Origin: Kappaphycus alvarezii
Taxonomy: Eukaryota > Rhodophyta > Florideophyceae > Gigartinales > Solieriaceae
Assembly (NCBI GenBank): GCA_002205965.3
Contig: NADL03000483.1
Location: forward strand, 1,116,001-1,180,000
Reading direction: 5' to 3'
Length of the DNA: 64,000 nucleotides
Positions within the stretch are counted from its first letter, which is position 1. Every line of letters begins with the position of its first letter. This document shows, in pieces, positions 1 through 10,991 of the stretch. A program made the translations under genes and the position numbers. Below the pieces are notes generated by a model. It was not told the DNA's origin and made no database searches. It saw nothing but the letters and a program-made list of their open reading frames with translations.

Positions 1-309
1 CATCCTCCACGAAATGAAAGAATTGATGGCAATTGCCTTAATTGTTTGTGTTACAAGCTTTTGCTCCCATTGAAGGTGAGAGGTAGAACTTCTGAGAATT
101 CCCGTTGTTGAGTTGCACATCAACGCCACCCTTTTCTTGGAGTACATACTTTGCGCCGCATGTTTGAACAGCTTTAGAGGAACAAAGCAACCATTATCCT
201 GCACATGCTTGTCTATCACTTCCAGAAACCATGTTAGTGTGCAAATGTTGTGTACACCTTTTGACACAAACGATGGAAACTCCAAATCACCAACAGCATA
301 GCCACTCCA
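1..309. other. Left edge, no gene supported
   Basis: A 62-codon plus-strand frame (113-301) exists but has no recognisable motif. The stretch lies directly downstream of the minus-strand nuclease remnant and is most likely the tail of that element. Confidence 0.3.
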
Positions 310-1127
310 CTAATGGTTTTGCTGAAGCATAATTGAACTCTTAAACCTTTGGCGTGCGGCGAGAGGGACTCTAACGGCGACAATGTATAAATACCGGTCT
401 CTGCAGCTACCGTACATACAAAACTCCAAGTCTAGGACAACAGCTTGATGGATCAACTGAGCCATGTGTCCTTGGAACGAACTCTGGAATGTATCATCTC
501 CCACATTGCATCGAATCATGTCAACGGATGATAACTGCACAGCATTACCAAGTGTGGAAGATGATATCCTCTTCTTAATCTCTGTGTAGCGACGACACCC
601 TCTTTCCCTCGAATGCATCCAAAACCTTCGCATCTTCCCACTCTGCGAAGGATCCTATGTCAAGAAGTATGATAGCGTCTGGGGAGCATGCTATATACCT
701 TTCGTCCCTCATCGCGAGCATTCCAACATCAAACACCGCCAGAACCGAATCCTTCGCCCCGACAGCACTTATCACTGCGCTTTCATTTGCCATCCCCCGC
801 TTCATCGCTTCAGTTGACACTTTTGAGCTAAACAACCGCCATGAAGCAATCCATACAAATCCGCAAGTGTCCTTCCGTTTCTCCTGACTCAATCCCAAGT
901 TCACGCCTTGCTGTCGGACATGCCATTAGCAACAGCCCGCATTCGTTCCAGTTATCCAAACTGTCGAGCACGACCAATCTGCACAACGCTGGCTGATAGT
1001 TAGTACTTCGTAAGCCATTCCGATCTTTTTCTGCCGCCAGCTTCAACCTTTCAATTTCGTCGTTCTTGTGCTTGATTCCTGAAAATTTCAATGGAAGCTT
1101 CAATCGTCCTTCGGGACTGCGATCCAT
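310..1127 (-). pseudogene. YqaJ-like PDDEXK nuclease domain, C-terminal part of a transposon protein
   Basis: The minus-strand frames 828-1127, 575-904 and 310-633 read in succession as a YqaJ-type (lambda exonuclease-like) PDDEXK nuclease. Visible motifs are a G-x3-NE box (about 800), a conserved SPD triplet supplying the acidic metal ligand (about 675), and further on an E-x-K triplet (EIK, about 580). The E-x-K is followed by the family's GD-x2-F...H-x2-QLIHQA segment. The frames shift twice, so no single protein is readable. Upstream on the same strand lie DDE-transposase-like motifs, suggesting one element protein of roughly 800 residues with a transposase front and nuclease tail. YqaJ domains usually act in recombination; here a transposition-associated role is inference. 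The family call is fairly secure, the boundaries are not. Confidence 0.6.
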
Positions 1128-2853
1128 GAGTTCAAATTCTCTTGCAAGGAACGTGGGATGTTATACATAAACCGCAACACTTTGGAGAATTTCTCAGTGC
1201 CATGCTCACGAACAGCAATTTCTGTAACACGATTACTTCCAGTCCTATCTCCAACACCTTCAAGCGCTTTTGAAGCGAAGAACACATCCGGACCCATGTC
1301 CGGCCCATCATCAATTACAAACTCTTTGCGCCTGTCAAATAAGAGTTGTTCACTTCTCCACGCAGCCTGCTCCACCTCACTTCCCTGGTTAACTGTCGCC
1401 CGTTCATTTCGCTGACCTCCGTTCTCTTGGACAGCAACTTCAGCAGTAGGTACGCCATTTGGTCTTCTGAAACTTCCCTTCCCGGTTGACCACGTTCTTC
1501 ATTTTCTGCCTCTGGAACTCTTGAGTTCCCGATTGGTCCCTAATCAACTCGACGAATCCTCCTGATTAATGTCTTCTCTGAATGGGGTGTAGAAGGATTT
1601 AGCCATGAAAGGATGGCACCTTAAGATGCTATCAGGATAATGAAGATCGAGCAAAGTCCGAACTCCATGAGAACCCTAAGCACTGACTCTTTTCCATAAC
1701 CTCTGTCAGCCGTGACGATGCATCCGCCGAATGAACTCTCCCCTCTTCCTTCGAAAACTTTCGATCAGCTTTTTCACTCCTTCCAACTGCGTTTCTCCCC
1801 TTCTTCTGAACCTTTAGCCAGCGTCAGTCGAAACAACGCATCAGCAACCGCATCGGCAGTGTGACCCTCGCGATCTGCCTTCCTTGAGCTTATAGTCTTA
1901 ACTTGATTGTCTGAGGCTCTAGTTCCATAAATCATCGTCCAAAGTAATAAAAGATGCAATGGAACAAAGAAGACCTTTCTGGTTTCCACAACGCAATATT
2001 CTCGAACTCAGTCAGCTTTTGAGTCTGATCCGTTGGGCATTCCAAGTCCCTTGTCCAGTACGACCCGTCCAGTTGCAGAAAAAGCAATAAAGCTTTTCGC
2101 TATAGTTCGCACACTGTCAAGGTCAGGTGCAACACTTCCAATTTGCCTCAAAAGGTCGATTGTCTTCTCAAAACTAAAACCCGTCGTATGGGATAGAAGC
2201 AAAACCGCGACATATCGATACATATCGCAAAGAATAGCCAGATCGTTTGGGCATTTTTGCCTTTGTAAGGCGCAAACTTTCATTCATCCATTCAAGTAGT
2301 TGACTAAGCAGCCGTGACATGAACAGCACCAGTACTCCGCATTTTGTCTGTGGCAACCCTTTTACCTCCATCTCTACCTTCAAGTTGCTCATTGATTCTT
2401 TGCAAAAAAGACGAGCACGATGCTGCAATACACTTTCGAAGAATTCTTTCTCATCATGACGGTATTACACGGCATGCTTTTCAATGTCCAACCCTCACTA
2501 GCGTCCTCAACCAACTTGGTCGACCTCCTTCTCGCACCACCCTGCCTACTACGACCAGTACTCCCGACACCTCTTCCACTTGCACTGCCAGCCCTGCCAG
2601 CCCTTCCAGCCTGTCCGCGGCCCTCTCTGTCGCTCTTGGACGTCCTCGCGAGTTTCCTCTCCCTCTTCCCTCCCTCTTCCCAAAGTTGATGCGCTTGATC
2701 CCCCACCATCTCATCATGCAATACAAAGCTCCGGAAGGCGCCTGCGCAAGTGTTTGACGTAGAATTGTTGACTGAGAGCCTTCTCAGATGCCTGATGTGG
2801 TGCTTCACTAGACACCATAGGGATCGCAACAGGCAGGTGCAATTATATGTCAC
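1128..2853 (-). pseudogene. DDE-transposase-like N-terminal part of the same element protein
   Basis: In the minus-strand reading a hydrophobic strand ends in VTADRGYG (about 1693-1716). It is followed by a short strand and then HPFMAKSF (about 1591-1617). This arrangement looks like the second catalytic aspartate and following conserved HPF block of a DDE-type transposase. Between this and the nuclease lies a polar linker with GPDMGPD (about 1290). The part upstream of 2000 carries frames with no clear motif (2008-2283, 2174-2428) and a Gly/Arg/Ser-rich N-terminal segment at about 2550-2690. Several shifts and stops interrupt it. The transposase superfamily cannot be named from these motifs; another RNase H-fold enzyme is possible. 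Confidence 0.45.
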
Positions 2854-3385
2854 AGAGGACAGTTAGTATCATCTCTCGGTGCCATGTGGGCGGATGGGCA
2901 TAACTTTGGCACCGCTCGGCCGATTTCAAAAGTTGAAAGCCTGGAAGGTAGGGAATGAGATTCCAAATCCGGATGTCCTTCAAAAATTGGATCCAATAAC
3001 CCGCTTTAGAGCTTGCCACAGCAAAACATGGTGGTCCAAACGAGTGGTAAGGCTACCGAAGTGTGAATAACGGCATAACGGTCAGATTCACAATTTTTAA
3101 TTAAGTCCATATTTTTGGCCCCAACGCACAGTAGGGATTTCAACAAGAAACACAATGTACATCTTTGCAAGATCATTGCCACCAATTTTCGTAATGACTC
3201 CAATAAGTTCTCCGGCGCACTCGAAGGAACTGGCCACGCTTTCTCCCCTTTTAACTTCAAGTATGCGAGGAGGCTGTAGTATCTGCTAATGAGAAGCTCC
3301 AATTTATCCGCCATATATTAAGAGATGAGGCCCTTGAATTCTACTACAGTGAGATCCATGACAAGATTAAAAACTGGGCGTCGCT
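2854..3385. other. Intergenic or element remnant, nothing identified
   Basis: Short frames on both strands (2879-3070 plus, 3006-3314 minus) carry no motif I recognise. The stretch separates the minus-strand nuclease element from the plus-strand Copia-like remnant and may hold the latter's 5' end. No terminal repeat was found. Confidence 0.3.
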
Positions 3386-5320
3386 GTGTCAGTGCTCAAA
3401 GAAGCGTACTCATCTGAGGCAAAAATGGACGCTGTAACGGAGCGCATTCACTCCCTGAAATTGTCTGACTATGAAAAGGACTGTCGCTTTGAACTTCGCG
3501 CTCTTATGGAACTCAGAAAAGACTTGGAGCTGCTTTCTCCAACGGCACATCCCCAACTTCGAGGAGACTTACACAAACGTTCTTTCTTATAGTATACTGT
3601 TCAAGTTAAGGAATGGGCCCTTATGGTTTTCCACAATCACGAGGTGATGAAGATGTCCTACTTGCGCTACCGCACCACACTGGAAAAATTTCCAACAAAA
3701 TGGATTGCTTTCCGACCGGCTTCTGATTCTGGGACTTCATCCTCCCACCCGCCGACCTTTCGTCAGTCCCGTTGGCGATTGAACTACAGTGGTGCGGGAT
3801 CCAAGTACGGCCGCAATCTGCGACGCCATTCCTCGAGTACCGCCTAGTCCCCGGGTACCACCCGCAAGCCTCCTGTTTTAATCGCTGAAAAGAGGGTGGC
3901 CGTGTCAAGAGTTGGCCCGTTCCCATCAATCTCCAACGCGTGGCACAAAATCTCGCTCGATTCCGGGCCGACCGCAGATCTTCAGCACATTTTACTGAGG
4001 CTTTTCTAGAGGTAGTTCAGATCTTACTTACTGCCAAGAGTGACAATTCTTTTGCAATTGATGGCCACCCTGTTGCTTCGGACGACAATGGCTCCTCCTC
4101 TGCATCTGGAGCTGATACACCACCCTCAGAGGCTGTTAACCATGTGCATTTCTCGGACAGTGCGCTTGAGACTGTCCAAATTCTCGATTCTGTATCCGCT
4201 GCGGCCGAGGATGCTGCTGTAAATGCCGTTGATGTGGATACAGATTTTTAATTCGGACTTACATGGCCGAAAAGTTCCGTTTATTTGGCCTCAGAAACCT
4301 CCGAACTCATCCTCCTCTCCTGCAAGGATTCATTCGCACTATCGGCGGGTCTCTTTACATCGGCCGTCGTCGTTTCCGCCACCCTGCACGATGTAGTCTT
4401 CCACCGTTCGTTGGAATTTTTTTACACGCTTCTCCTCATAATGACTGTACTCGATATGCAAAGTGGCACTTTGAAGGTGCACGACTTAATGGCGGTGCGT
4501 CACGTTCTGTTATTTGACGTCGTCAAGCCGTAGCATATTGCCGTATGTTACGACAACGGTTCCGCGTCAGACCTTATGGTACTACTTCTGTTTTTGGTAA
4601 TGGTGTCTGTCGTAGCGCTGGTACCATCTCGATTCGTGACCTCTCCCGGACGGTGTATTTCTCCCTCTCGATCTGATTTCGTCGACGCTGACATCCCGCT
4701 TCTTTTGGATCTTGACGTCCTTGACCGCGAGAATTTGGTCTCTAATGATTTGTCTAACACTCTTGAGAGCCGACGTAACGATCGGCATCTTCGTATAACT
4801 CGAAAGAACGGTCATATGTTTATCGTTTGGAGTCCTAATTCTATTTATTTTGCAAAGACCGAGCTACAGAAGCTTCATCCCCACTTCTTCCACCCGAACG
4901 TCCACAAGCTTTATAACCTTCTCAAACGCACCCGTCCAGATGAAGTTAATGCCGATACGAAGTACACCCTGGAAAAGATCGCCGCTGCTTGTCCTACTTG
5001 TCATGAGCAACGAGCACTTCCTTATCGCTTCCGTTTATCTATTCCGGCGGATGATGTTCGTTTCAGTCACAAGGTCGCCGTTGACGTTATGTTACTCCGT
5101 AGCCGTCCATTGCTCCACATTGTGGACACGCAGAAACGGTTTCAGAAAGCCATTTTGCTGAAGGGTGAATCGTTGCGGGACGTGTAGGATGCCTTTGTGG
5201 AAGGTTGGGCTTCGGTATATATTGGCTACCCCAACCGAATCCGTGCGGACCGTGGATCTATTTTTACTTCAAAGTTCTGGACGACTTCAATGGGTTATAC
5301 GTACCGATGGAACTCAAGTA
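3386..5320 (+). mobile_element. Copia-like (Pseudoviridae-type) retroelement remnant
   Basis: A chain of plus-strand frames ends in a recognisable protease/integrase segment, identifying a retroelement. The frames at 3386-3592 and 3940-4251 would sit at the gag end: the first is charged and helical, the second Ser/Ala/Asp-rich. Neither has a diagnostic motif. No reverse transcriptase follows the integrase; coding potential stops near 5320. Integrase placed with no RT upstream is the Copia order (PR-INT-RT), with RT and the 3' LTR deleted. No LTR could be paired. 5' and 3' limits are those of visible coding potential only. Confidence 0.55.
4576..5320 (+). pseudogene. Retroelement protease end and integrase, Copia-type Pol fragment
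   Basis: The frame opens with the end of an aspartic protease-like domain (IPLLLDLDVLDRENL, about 4698-4742), where retroelement proteases have a conserved ILG-LDVL strand. It is followed by the integrase zinc-binding region: LHPHFFHP (about 4873-4896) and CPTC (about 4993-5004), the H and C pairs of the HHCC finger. The integrase core then starts with KVAVDVM and LHIVDTQ, the first catalytic Asp strand. An in-frame stop falls at 5186-5188. The same frame continues with DAFVEGW...YIGYP and the RADRGSIFTSKFW strand that carries the second acidic residue, then closes near 5320. The third catalytic residue is absent, so the fragment is inactive as read. Confidence 0.65.
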
Positions 5321-5890
5321 AGATGTGACAGTTAGTTCCTCGACATCTTTCGTTCAGAAATTCGGGACTGTCCGTTTTTGGATCGGATCAGTAATCTGGT
5401 TGTTGATCTGCATTTCAGACGGCTCTGTCGTACATCTACTATTAAGGCAAGAGTGTCAAGGCACTACAATGCAATTGAGTAGGGATCGACAGTGAGTTTC
5501 ACTCTATAAAGGCACAAGTATCAGGAGCACACATCCGATCAGAGGATGATCATCAAACCTAACACAGCAAAAAACTTGTTCTGACTTGTAACTCTACCTT
5601 GTTCCTGTGAGCTGTCCTGTCCTGTGACAAGGGGTCTTACTACATTTGATCGACAGGAGCATTTGTGTCGTTGTGAGAAAACCTGAGTATGATGAGTGGA
5701 ATTCCGGATAAACAAAATCAATACGGTGATGACAATATTTATAAGACAATTGGCCTTATTATAGGTGTGTTAAAAATATTAGAGAACTTTCATAGTGCGA
5801 ATTTCGTAAATAATTTCGTCAACAGGGTGGATAAGTCGGACGCGCTGCAAATTCCTACAAAATTATGAAAGTACATAGGAAGAAAAACTC
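5321..5890. other. Non-coding stretch between two elements
   Basis: It is AT-rich with no coding frame of note. It should contain the 3' remains of the Copia-like element and the left end of the Harbinger element. I looked for an inverted repeat matching the 8.2-8.5 kb side and found none. Confidence 0.3.
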
Positions 5891-6127
5891 CGTTATACAC
5901 CTAGACTTGACGAAACAAAATTCGTGTATTTTGACGAGAGGCACTTACCGCCATATCCAAGTAATACCCCCACTCTGAAAACAAACATGGACACCAACGA
6001 ACTCAAAAAACGCCCTTTGAAGGTCAAAGTAGTCATGCTTACTTCCAATCCGCCCACTCCGAGCGCTGCTATCATCTCTACACCCTCACTGACCGCGGCA
6101 AAGAATTCATAAACAGCTCCCATTTCT

Positions 6128-7048
6128 ATGCAGATTCTAACTGCTGCGCTACAGGTACCAATATGCACTCCGATCTCGCCAACTTTTCCAACAACATTTG
6201 TTTTGCCCGTCCTGCTGAATCTAGCACCAGCGGCTCCGAGAAGCCCAACACCCGCGATCCTCATTCAAGAACCACCGATGGGGAGAAAAACAAATGCAGG
6301 AGCTTCCGTACTAGATGGCGACACGAGTAACGAAGATGATAGGGCATTTGATAAAGAGGGAAATATTCGTAAAATACGCCGATTCAGTTACACCAACTGG
6401 GACTGCGCACTGTTAAAGTGCATTAGGCCGAGTGATGCGCACTACCAAGGACGCCGATCGAAGGGCAAGGCATTCTCTGCAGCGCGAAATACGTTTCTTG
6501 AAAAGCTCCCCAACATGGGTTTTGAGCATCAGAAAAAGCCAGAGCAGAAATCGTTAACGGATCGCTTTCATTTACTTGCCGGGATGCGCAGGGCCACTGT
6601 GAAGAAAAATGCGGTGACATTGGGACGCGCAAAGGAAGTGTCTGAGAAATACCAGCTACTTTATGACTTGATCTTAGAAATTGATGAATACCAATAGTCT
6701 GCAAGGAAGGAAAAAAGGAAAAGGAGCAGTGCCGTGCAGACCCTACTAATTTCTAGAGATAATATTAGAAACGCTGCGACGGATCGTCACAAGAGCAGTT
6801 CTATGGGTGGCGGGTCAGGTGAAAAAAAGGTTTCAGTCAGTAAGAGGGACACCAAGCAAAAAGAGGAAGACGAGATTGTGGAAGATGGTGGCGAAATGCA
6901 TGAGATTCTGATGGAATCTGTTAAAAGAACGCGCGACTTGGAGGAAAATGAATTTTATCTGACAGAAGAACGTTTTCCATTTTGGAAAGAATGGGATTTG
7001 AAGGACGACGCACGTTTTCTCAAATCGCACGATCTAATGGAAAGCTAA
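6128..7048 (+). pseudogene. Myb/SANT-like DNA-binding protein of the Harbinger element
   Basis: One reading frame runs the whole length with a single in-frame TAG at 6695-6697, so only one substitution separates it from an intact gene. The likelier start is the internal ATG at 6278, after a Pro-rich low-complexity lead. The Myb/SANT-like helix-turn-helix begins with FSYTNWDCALLKCI (about 6383) and has the spaced aromatic residues and Ala/Gly-rich second helix of Harbinger Myb partners (to about 6560). The segment after the stop is strongly charged (Lys/Glu, 6830-6950) and probably a coiled coil. It is convergent with the transposase on minus, ending about 250 bp from it. Confidence 0.6.
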
Positions 7049-7300
7049 ATGAGTCTTGATGAGCGAAATTTTGACCCTGAGCAAGAAGAGGGGAGGTAAA
7101 TAAGGAGAGAAAGAGAGAAATGCTTGAAAAGATGGGTGCCATAATCAAAAAGCTCAATTAATGATCTTGTGGAAGGTCCCGAGGAGCAACGTCCTCGTCT
7201 CGAGCTTGCAAGTATTCGTGAAGCGGGCGCATCGCGCCAAAATCTCGTGTATTTCTTCATTTTAATAGTTGTAACATGTCCATTCACAGTCGTTTTATGA

Positions 7301-8214
7301 TTATTCCAGGTACTCCTGAAAAGAGGGCTGATCAAAGTTGAAAAGTGCAATTGTCTGCCCATTTTTCAATAAAAAAGTTCTCATGTTGTGAAGAAGAAAT
7401 GATTGCTTGTAAATGAGTACAATTGGAGCATGTCTCACCTTTAAGCACCGCGCGTAGTCGTTTCTGGACCATTGCTGCTTCAAGTCCTTGTAGTTACATT
7501 CTACTGCCATTCGCAACGAACTTAAGGTCGAGTTAAAAGCTTTTTGCGCCGTTTTTGCACCACCCCCATGAAGCGCTCGTTGCAGATATGTCCTCTGCGC
7601 TAGGTCCGCATATATATATGGTACTGCGTTCTTTGGATATTTAGAAAACTCGCTAGGACATCTTCGAAGCCTGATATTCGCAGCAGAGTCAAGTCTTGTC
7701 GCCTTCTTTCCCCAGGTCAGGGTGCTGAAAACATAAGCCCATCAGGTGTTGACACTGTTTGGTAAACGAGGCGGTGAAATGACTTATTTCCAGAAAAACA
7801 GTTGCGCTGAAGGCTTCCGTAGCCTCCTGGCCTTGACATTCGGATATTAGTACAGTCTATAAACCCAACGCAACTCTTGAACGGGTATATCGCGTTTATC
7901 AAATCATTAGCGTACAGTTCTGCACGTCCTTACATAAATTTAGGCCTGAACTCCAAACAGTGCTCATAGTTGGAAGAGAAGCTTTCTATCTTCTCCCAAA
8001 ATACCTCACTGAGGCATGAACTAAACATGACAAACTCCTTCTTTATGTCTACTGGGCGAGTTGGTGTATAAATGCGTCGCAATACGATACAACATGAAGT
8101 AATATCATCGCAATAGTACTTGCTTCTCTTTGTGAAAGTGCTACCAAGAGAAAGATACTGGGACAGCAACCCTAAGTATGTCTTCGGAAATTGATATCTT
8201 CTGTAGCATTCCAT
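7301..8214 (-). pseudogene. PIF/Harbinger DDE transposase
   Basis: The minus frame 7930-8214 gives the N-terminal RRYQFPKTY...LRRIYTPTRPVD region. After one stop the same frame gives GFIDCTNIRMSRPGG (about 7830-7870), in which the first catalytic Asp sits in GFID. Normally GFIDGT, here Gly is replaced by Cys. GNKSFHRLVYQTV and TPDGL follow, both diagnostic for the DDE_Tnp_4 fold. A shifted frame then carries IYAD (second Asp, about 7600) and RMAVECNYKDLKQQW (third acidic residue, about 7500), ending in LLHNMRTF. All three catalytic positions are present, but one stop and one or more frame changes break the gene. Confidence 0.75.
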
Positions 8215-8215
8215 A

Positions 8216-8773
8216 TCGCTAATTTAATTTAAATTAAAATAAATATAGTACATCCTCTTGGTTCATGTCGTTATTCAGCGGATCTCGAAGACGATCAAGT
8301 TGAGCTCATGTAGTGCAAATAAAGAAACTTCCTGGTCCGCATCAGCGAAAAATGTCGAATAAGCAGAGCTGACTGTTGGTGTCGCTTTATGACGTTGTGT
8401 GCCTGTTTGGTAGTCACGGTAGGGCATGATTCGGAAATGGAACAATAAAAGCGGTGGAAAGGTCGGACTGCCAGGATCAGTGTCCCGCAGAATAAGATGT
8501 GGGGCTACCTGAGTTATTGAAGTGTTACATGATCTTTCACCACTCCTTTAAAATAATTTCGTACGGCGTATACAAAATTTTTTTGAAATCTCCGCATTTC
8601 AATGATTCGGCTGTACATGAACATTATATACGAATTTCGTGTCTAGTAATTTCTCAATTAGAGTCTGTGAAACAAAACTTTGTAACCGTTCAGTACTTGA
8701 AAAGATGCATCTTATTCGGAAGACATAATATAAAAAGCAATAATATTGGAGATATCGGCATTTTCTTCTCATA
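8216..8773. other. Spacer between the Harbinger and Tc1 elements
   Basis: It is AT-rich near 8216-8250 (homopolymers of A and T). A 95-codon frame at 8499-8786 overlaps the Tc1 left repeat and has no motif. The right end of the Harbinger element should lie here. Confidence 0.3.
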
Positions 8774-8803
8774 CCCCCGGCAATAAATATAGCAACACTT
8801 TGA
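8774..8803 (+). repeat. Left terminal inverted repeat of the Tc1 element
   Basis: It starts CCCCCGGCAA directly after TA at 8772-8773. It matches the reverse complement of 9947-9976 with mismatches only at the 5th and 10th positions. Confidence 0.9.
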
Positions 8804-8931
8804 CCGAAACCATCATTGCGCGGGAACAATGCAACCGAATGGCACCTAAAGCTCCGTAAATAAACCCCAAACACTCCCAGAACAGACACCATCAATGCCA
8901 AGCCAAACATTCCTCTTCAACTCTGGTTACA

Positions 8932-9913
8932 GTGCCACGAAAGCCGGGACTGACCAATTTTGAGAAAGGGCAAATATTGGTTCACAGCTCAAACTGCCTG
9001 AGCGTTTCGTCTATCGCTAGGGAGATAGAGTTTCAAGGGGTGTCGTGCATCGGTTCCCGAGGGATCCTAATCGCTATCGAAGAAAAACCCATGAAGACCG
9101 TCCAAGATGATAGAAGCTATGAAAAGACGAATTGTATGAGAAGCTTCAAAGGTAAATTTGGGATCCTCAGCGCTCGTCAAGACATTGAAACTAGCCGTCA
9201 AGCCTCGCTTTGTACTTTTTTTCTCGAGAAACAAGCCCATCTGAGCGCACTCCCCCCACGCGTGCGAGGCACGAATTGCAGCGCTTCAACTGAACTACTG
9301 AGAAAGTGACCTGGACGCATCACAAATGGAACACAGTCGTGTGGTCTGATAAGAAGAAGTTCAACCTAGATGGGCTAGATGGTTTGGCATATAAATGGCA
9401 TGATCTTCGCAAGGAAAAGCAGTGGTTTTCGGAGAAGCAGAATGGTGGTGAAAGCGTAATGGTTTGTGCATGTTTCGCCGTGAATCAGATCTCCCCGCTC
9501 GTAAATCTCGGAGGGAAACAAGACGATTCCAAGTATTTGAATACATTGGAGTACTATCTGCTTCTTTTTTCAGAACATCTTCCTATCGTGTGGCAGTTTA
9601 TGCAAGATGGAGCGCCGTGAAATCGTCCCAAGTTGCTGAAGAATGGCTTGGAGACAATTTAATATCAGTCTTTGACTAGCCAGCATACTCGCCTGACCTT
9701 AATCCAATCGAGAATCTTTTGGGCGTACTCGTTAGAAAGGTTTATGCGCATCACTGTCAGTTTGAAAGCGTTTATTCTCTCATAGGCTGCATCCTTGATG
9801 CATGGAAAAATGTTGCCGCTGAAACCATCAAAGCATTGGTGAAGTCTCCGCAAAAGAGCCTTATAAGCGTTATTCACGCCAAGAGAAGAAGATTGACCAC
9901 TAACTCTTCTTGA
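8932..9913 (+). pseudogene. Tc1-like DDE transposase
   Basis: The start MPRKPGLTNFEKGQIL begins the N-terminal helix-turn-helix that binds the inverted repeats (8932-9050). The catalytic domain has WSDKKKFNLDG (first Asp, about 9346), GGESVMVCACF, then FMQDGAP (second Asp, about 9598; QQDNAP in most relatives). AYSPDLNPIENLL (Glu, about 9681-9718) completes the triad with the spacing of the DD34E group. The C-terminal helices end near 9913. The frame shifts around 9300 and 9600, and a Trp codon before PAYSPD is read as TAG. Length about 325 residues if continuous, normal for the family. Confidence 0.85.
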
Positions 9914-9946
9914 ATAAACCTGACTTTGCCTTTAAAAACGGCTAGT

Positions 9947-9976
9947 TCAAAGTGTTGCTATATTTAATGCCAGGGG
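9947..9976 (-). repeat. Right terminal inverted repeat of the Tc1 element
   Basis: It ends ...CCAGGGG just before TA at 9977-9978. It is the mirror partner of 8774-8803. Confidence 0.9.
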
Positions 9977-10120
9977 TACGCGATTATTGGGCAGATATTT
10001 TCAAAAAAATTAATGCTTTTTAATTTCCGTCTTGTAAAATAGAAGCACCATCCATAATCAGTAAAACACCAGAACTTCCCCCCCACCCGTCATAAAGAAA
10101 AGGCTTTCCTTTTTGATTTA

Positions 10121-10651
10121 TTGAGTTTTAACCACCCACGAAACACCCCGACCATCCCGATGTTCAACTTGTCAGACGATTGCGGAGAGGAAGGCAAGGA
10201 CGAAGCAGGCTGGCATTTGGACACCCCGGAGGATCCCGCAGCACCTTTTGCGAGGACGGAGGCCGCTTGGTCGGATATCCCGCGGAAGCTTAAGCCGCCC
10301 GGAGAATCTTTCCTCTTTTTGCGACTGGTCTACTTCGCTCTAGAAAGTGACGTCCGTTCCCTGCTCCGTGAACCGAAACAAAACCTCAACGGGTTACATG
10401 CACAGGTCAAGCACTTCGTGTCTGAACTCCAACGGTTCACCCGCCTGCACAGTGTAACTGTGTGGCGTGAGTACGGGATTGGTCACGTAGTGGCAGCACT
10501 CATATGCGATCTGCTACCTCGTGTGAAAGCGTCCAAGACAGCAAAGCGTGGTTTGAATCGCTCCGTGAGGGACCTTTTGTTTGCAATATTTGATGGCTTA
10601 AGGTCGGATTCTCACTCGGCTCCGTCTGTTCCCAAAGAAACAGGCCCATAG
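10121..10651 (+). CDS. Unrecognised 176-residue protein
   Basis: The frame is open for 176 codons; an internal ATG at 10160 follows a Pro-rich lead and may be the true start. The N-terminus is acidic (DDCGEEGKDEAGWHLDTPED). The rest is helical with mixed charge and hydrophobic stretches, without membrane segments. I do not recognise the family. It could be a gag-like product or the first ORF of an element, since a second broken ORF follows directly and transposons lie on both sides. GC content is higher than in the flanking transposons. Confidence 0.35.
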   Translation: MSFNHPRNTPTIPMFNLSDDCGEEGKDEAGWHLDTPEDPAAPFARTEAAWSDIPRKLKPPGESFLFLRLVYFALESDVRSLLREPKQNLNGLHAQVKHFVSELQRFTRLHSVTVWREYGIGHVVAALICDLLPRVKASKTAKRGLNRSVRDLLFAIFDGLRSDSHSAPSVPKETGP

Positions 10652-10991
10652 TGAACTACCCTGTGGTACCGAACACCCCGCGCCCGCTACCTAGTGGCGG
10701 GAAGCTCTACTCTTCCACATTGGTTACTCTTCCACATTGGTGGAAGCCGCCGATTACCAAACAACACCCAAAGGCGTCTATGGGCAGACTTCATGGCGCG
10801 AAAGTGGGATTATTACGGCCACGGAGAAGGACACTAACCTGCCTGTAATGGGACCCTACGGCACAGAGCATTTGTGGGTGCCTGCTCGCTGTATGGACTG
10901 GTCTGATCTCAACTCTTCGGACGGCGAAGACGTCGGTGATGTCGCTGCCGATCTGGAGGGGTTAGAAGTTGGTGGAGAGAAGGATGAGTAA
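10652..10991 (+). pseudogene. Second unrecognised ORF, split by a tandem duplication
   Basis: Two overlapping frames (10651-10848 and 10737-10991) become one continuous reading frame if one copy of the 17-bp duplication at 10708-10741 is ignored. The product would have a Trp/Tyr-rich centre around LWVPARCMDW and a very acidic C-terminal tail (DSSDGEDVGDV type, 10910-10990). I cannot name it. The stop codon of the upstream ORF lies immediately before it, so the two may originally have been one gene. Confidence 0.4.
10708..10741. repeat. 17-bp perfect tandem duplication
   Basis: TACTCTTCCACATTGGT occurs at 10708-10724 and again at 10725-10741. Because 17 is not a multiple of three it shifts the frame of the ORF it lies in. 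Confidence 0.95.

Larger units (their letters stand above)
5890..8215. mobile_element. PIF/Harbinger DNA transposon (Myb-like gene plus transposase)
   Basis: The two genes characteristic of autonomous PIF/Harbinger elements lie here, converging: a Myb/SANT-like protein on plus (6128-7048) and a DDE transposase on minus (7301-8214). In the family both proteins are needed, the Myb-like partner bringing the transposase into the nucleus and onto the element ends. Limits given are those of coding potential. Terminal inverted repeats and a 3-bp target duplication were not located. Confidence 0.65.
8774..9976 (+). mobile_element. Tc1/mariner transposon, 1,203 bp, with TIRs and TA duplication
   Basis: Both ends are visible. 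The 30-bp inverted repeats at 8774-8803 and 9947-9976 agree at 28 of 30 positions, and each is flanked outside by TA (8772-8773 and 9977-9978), the target-site duplication of the Tc1/mariner superfamily. Between them is one transposase gene in the expected position. Length, repeat size and gene content are those of a complete Tc1-like unit. The transposase frame is broken, so it is non-autonomous as read. Confidence 0.9.
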
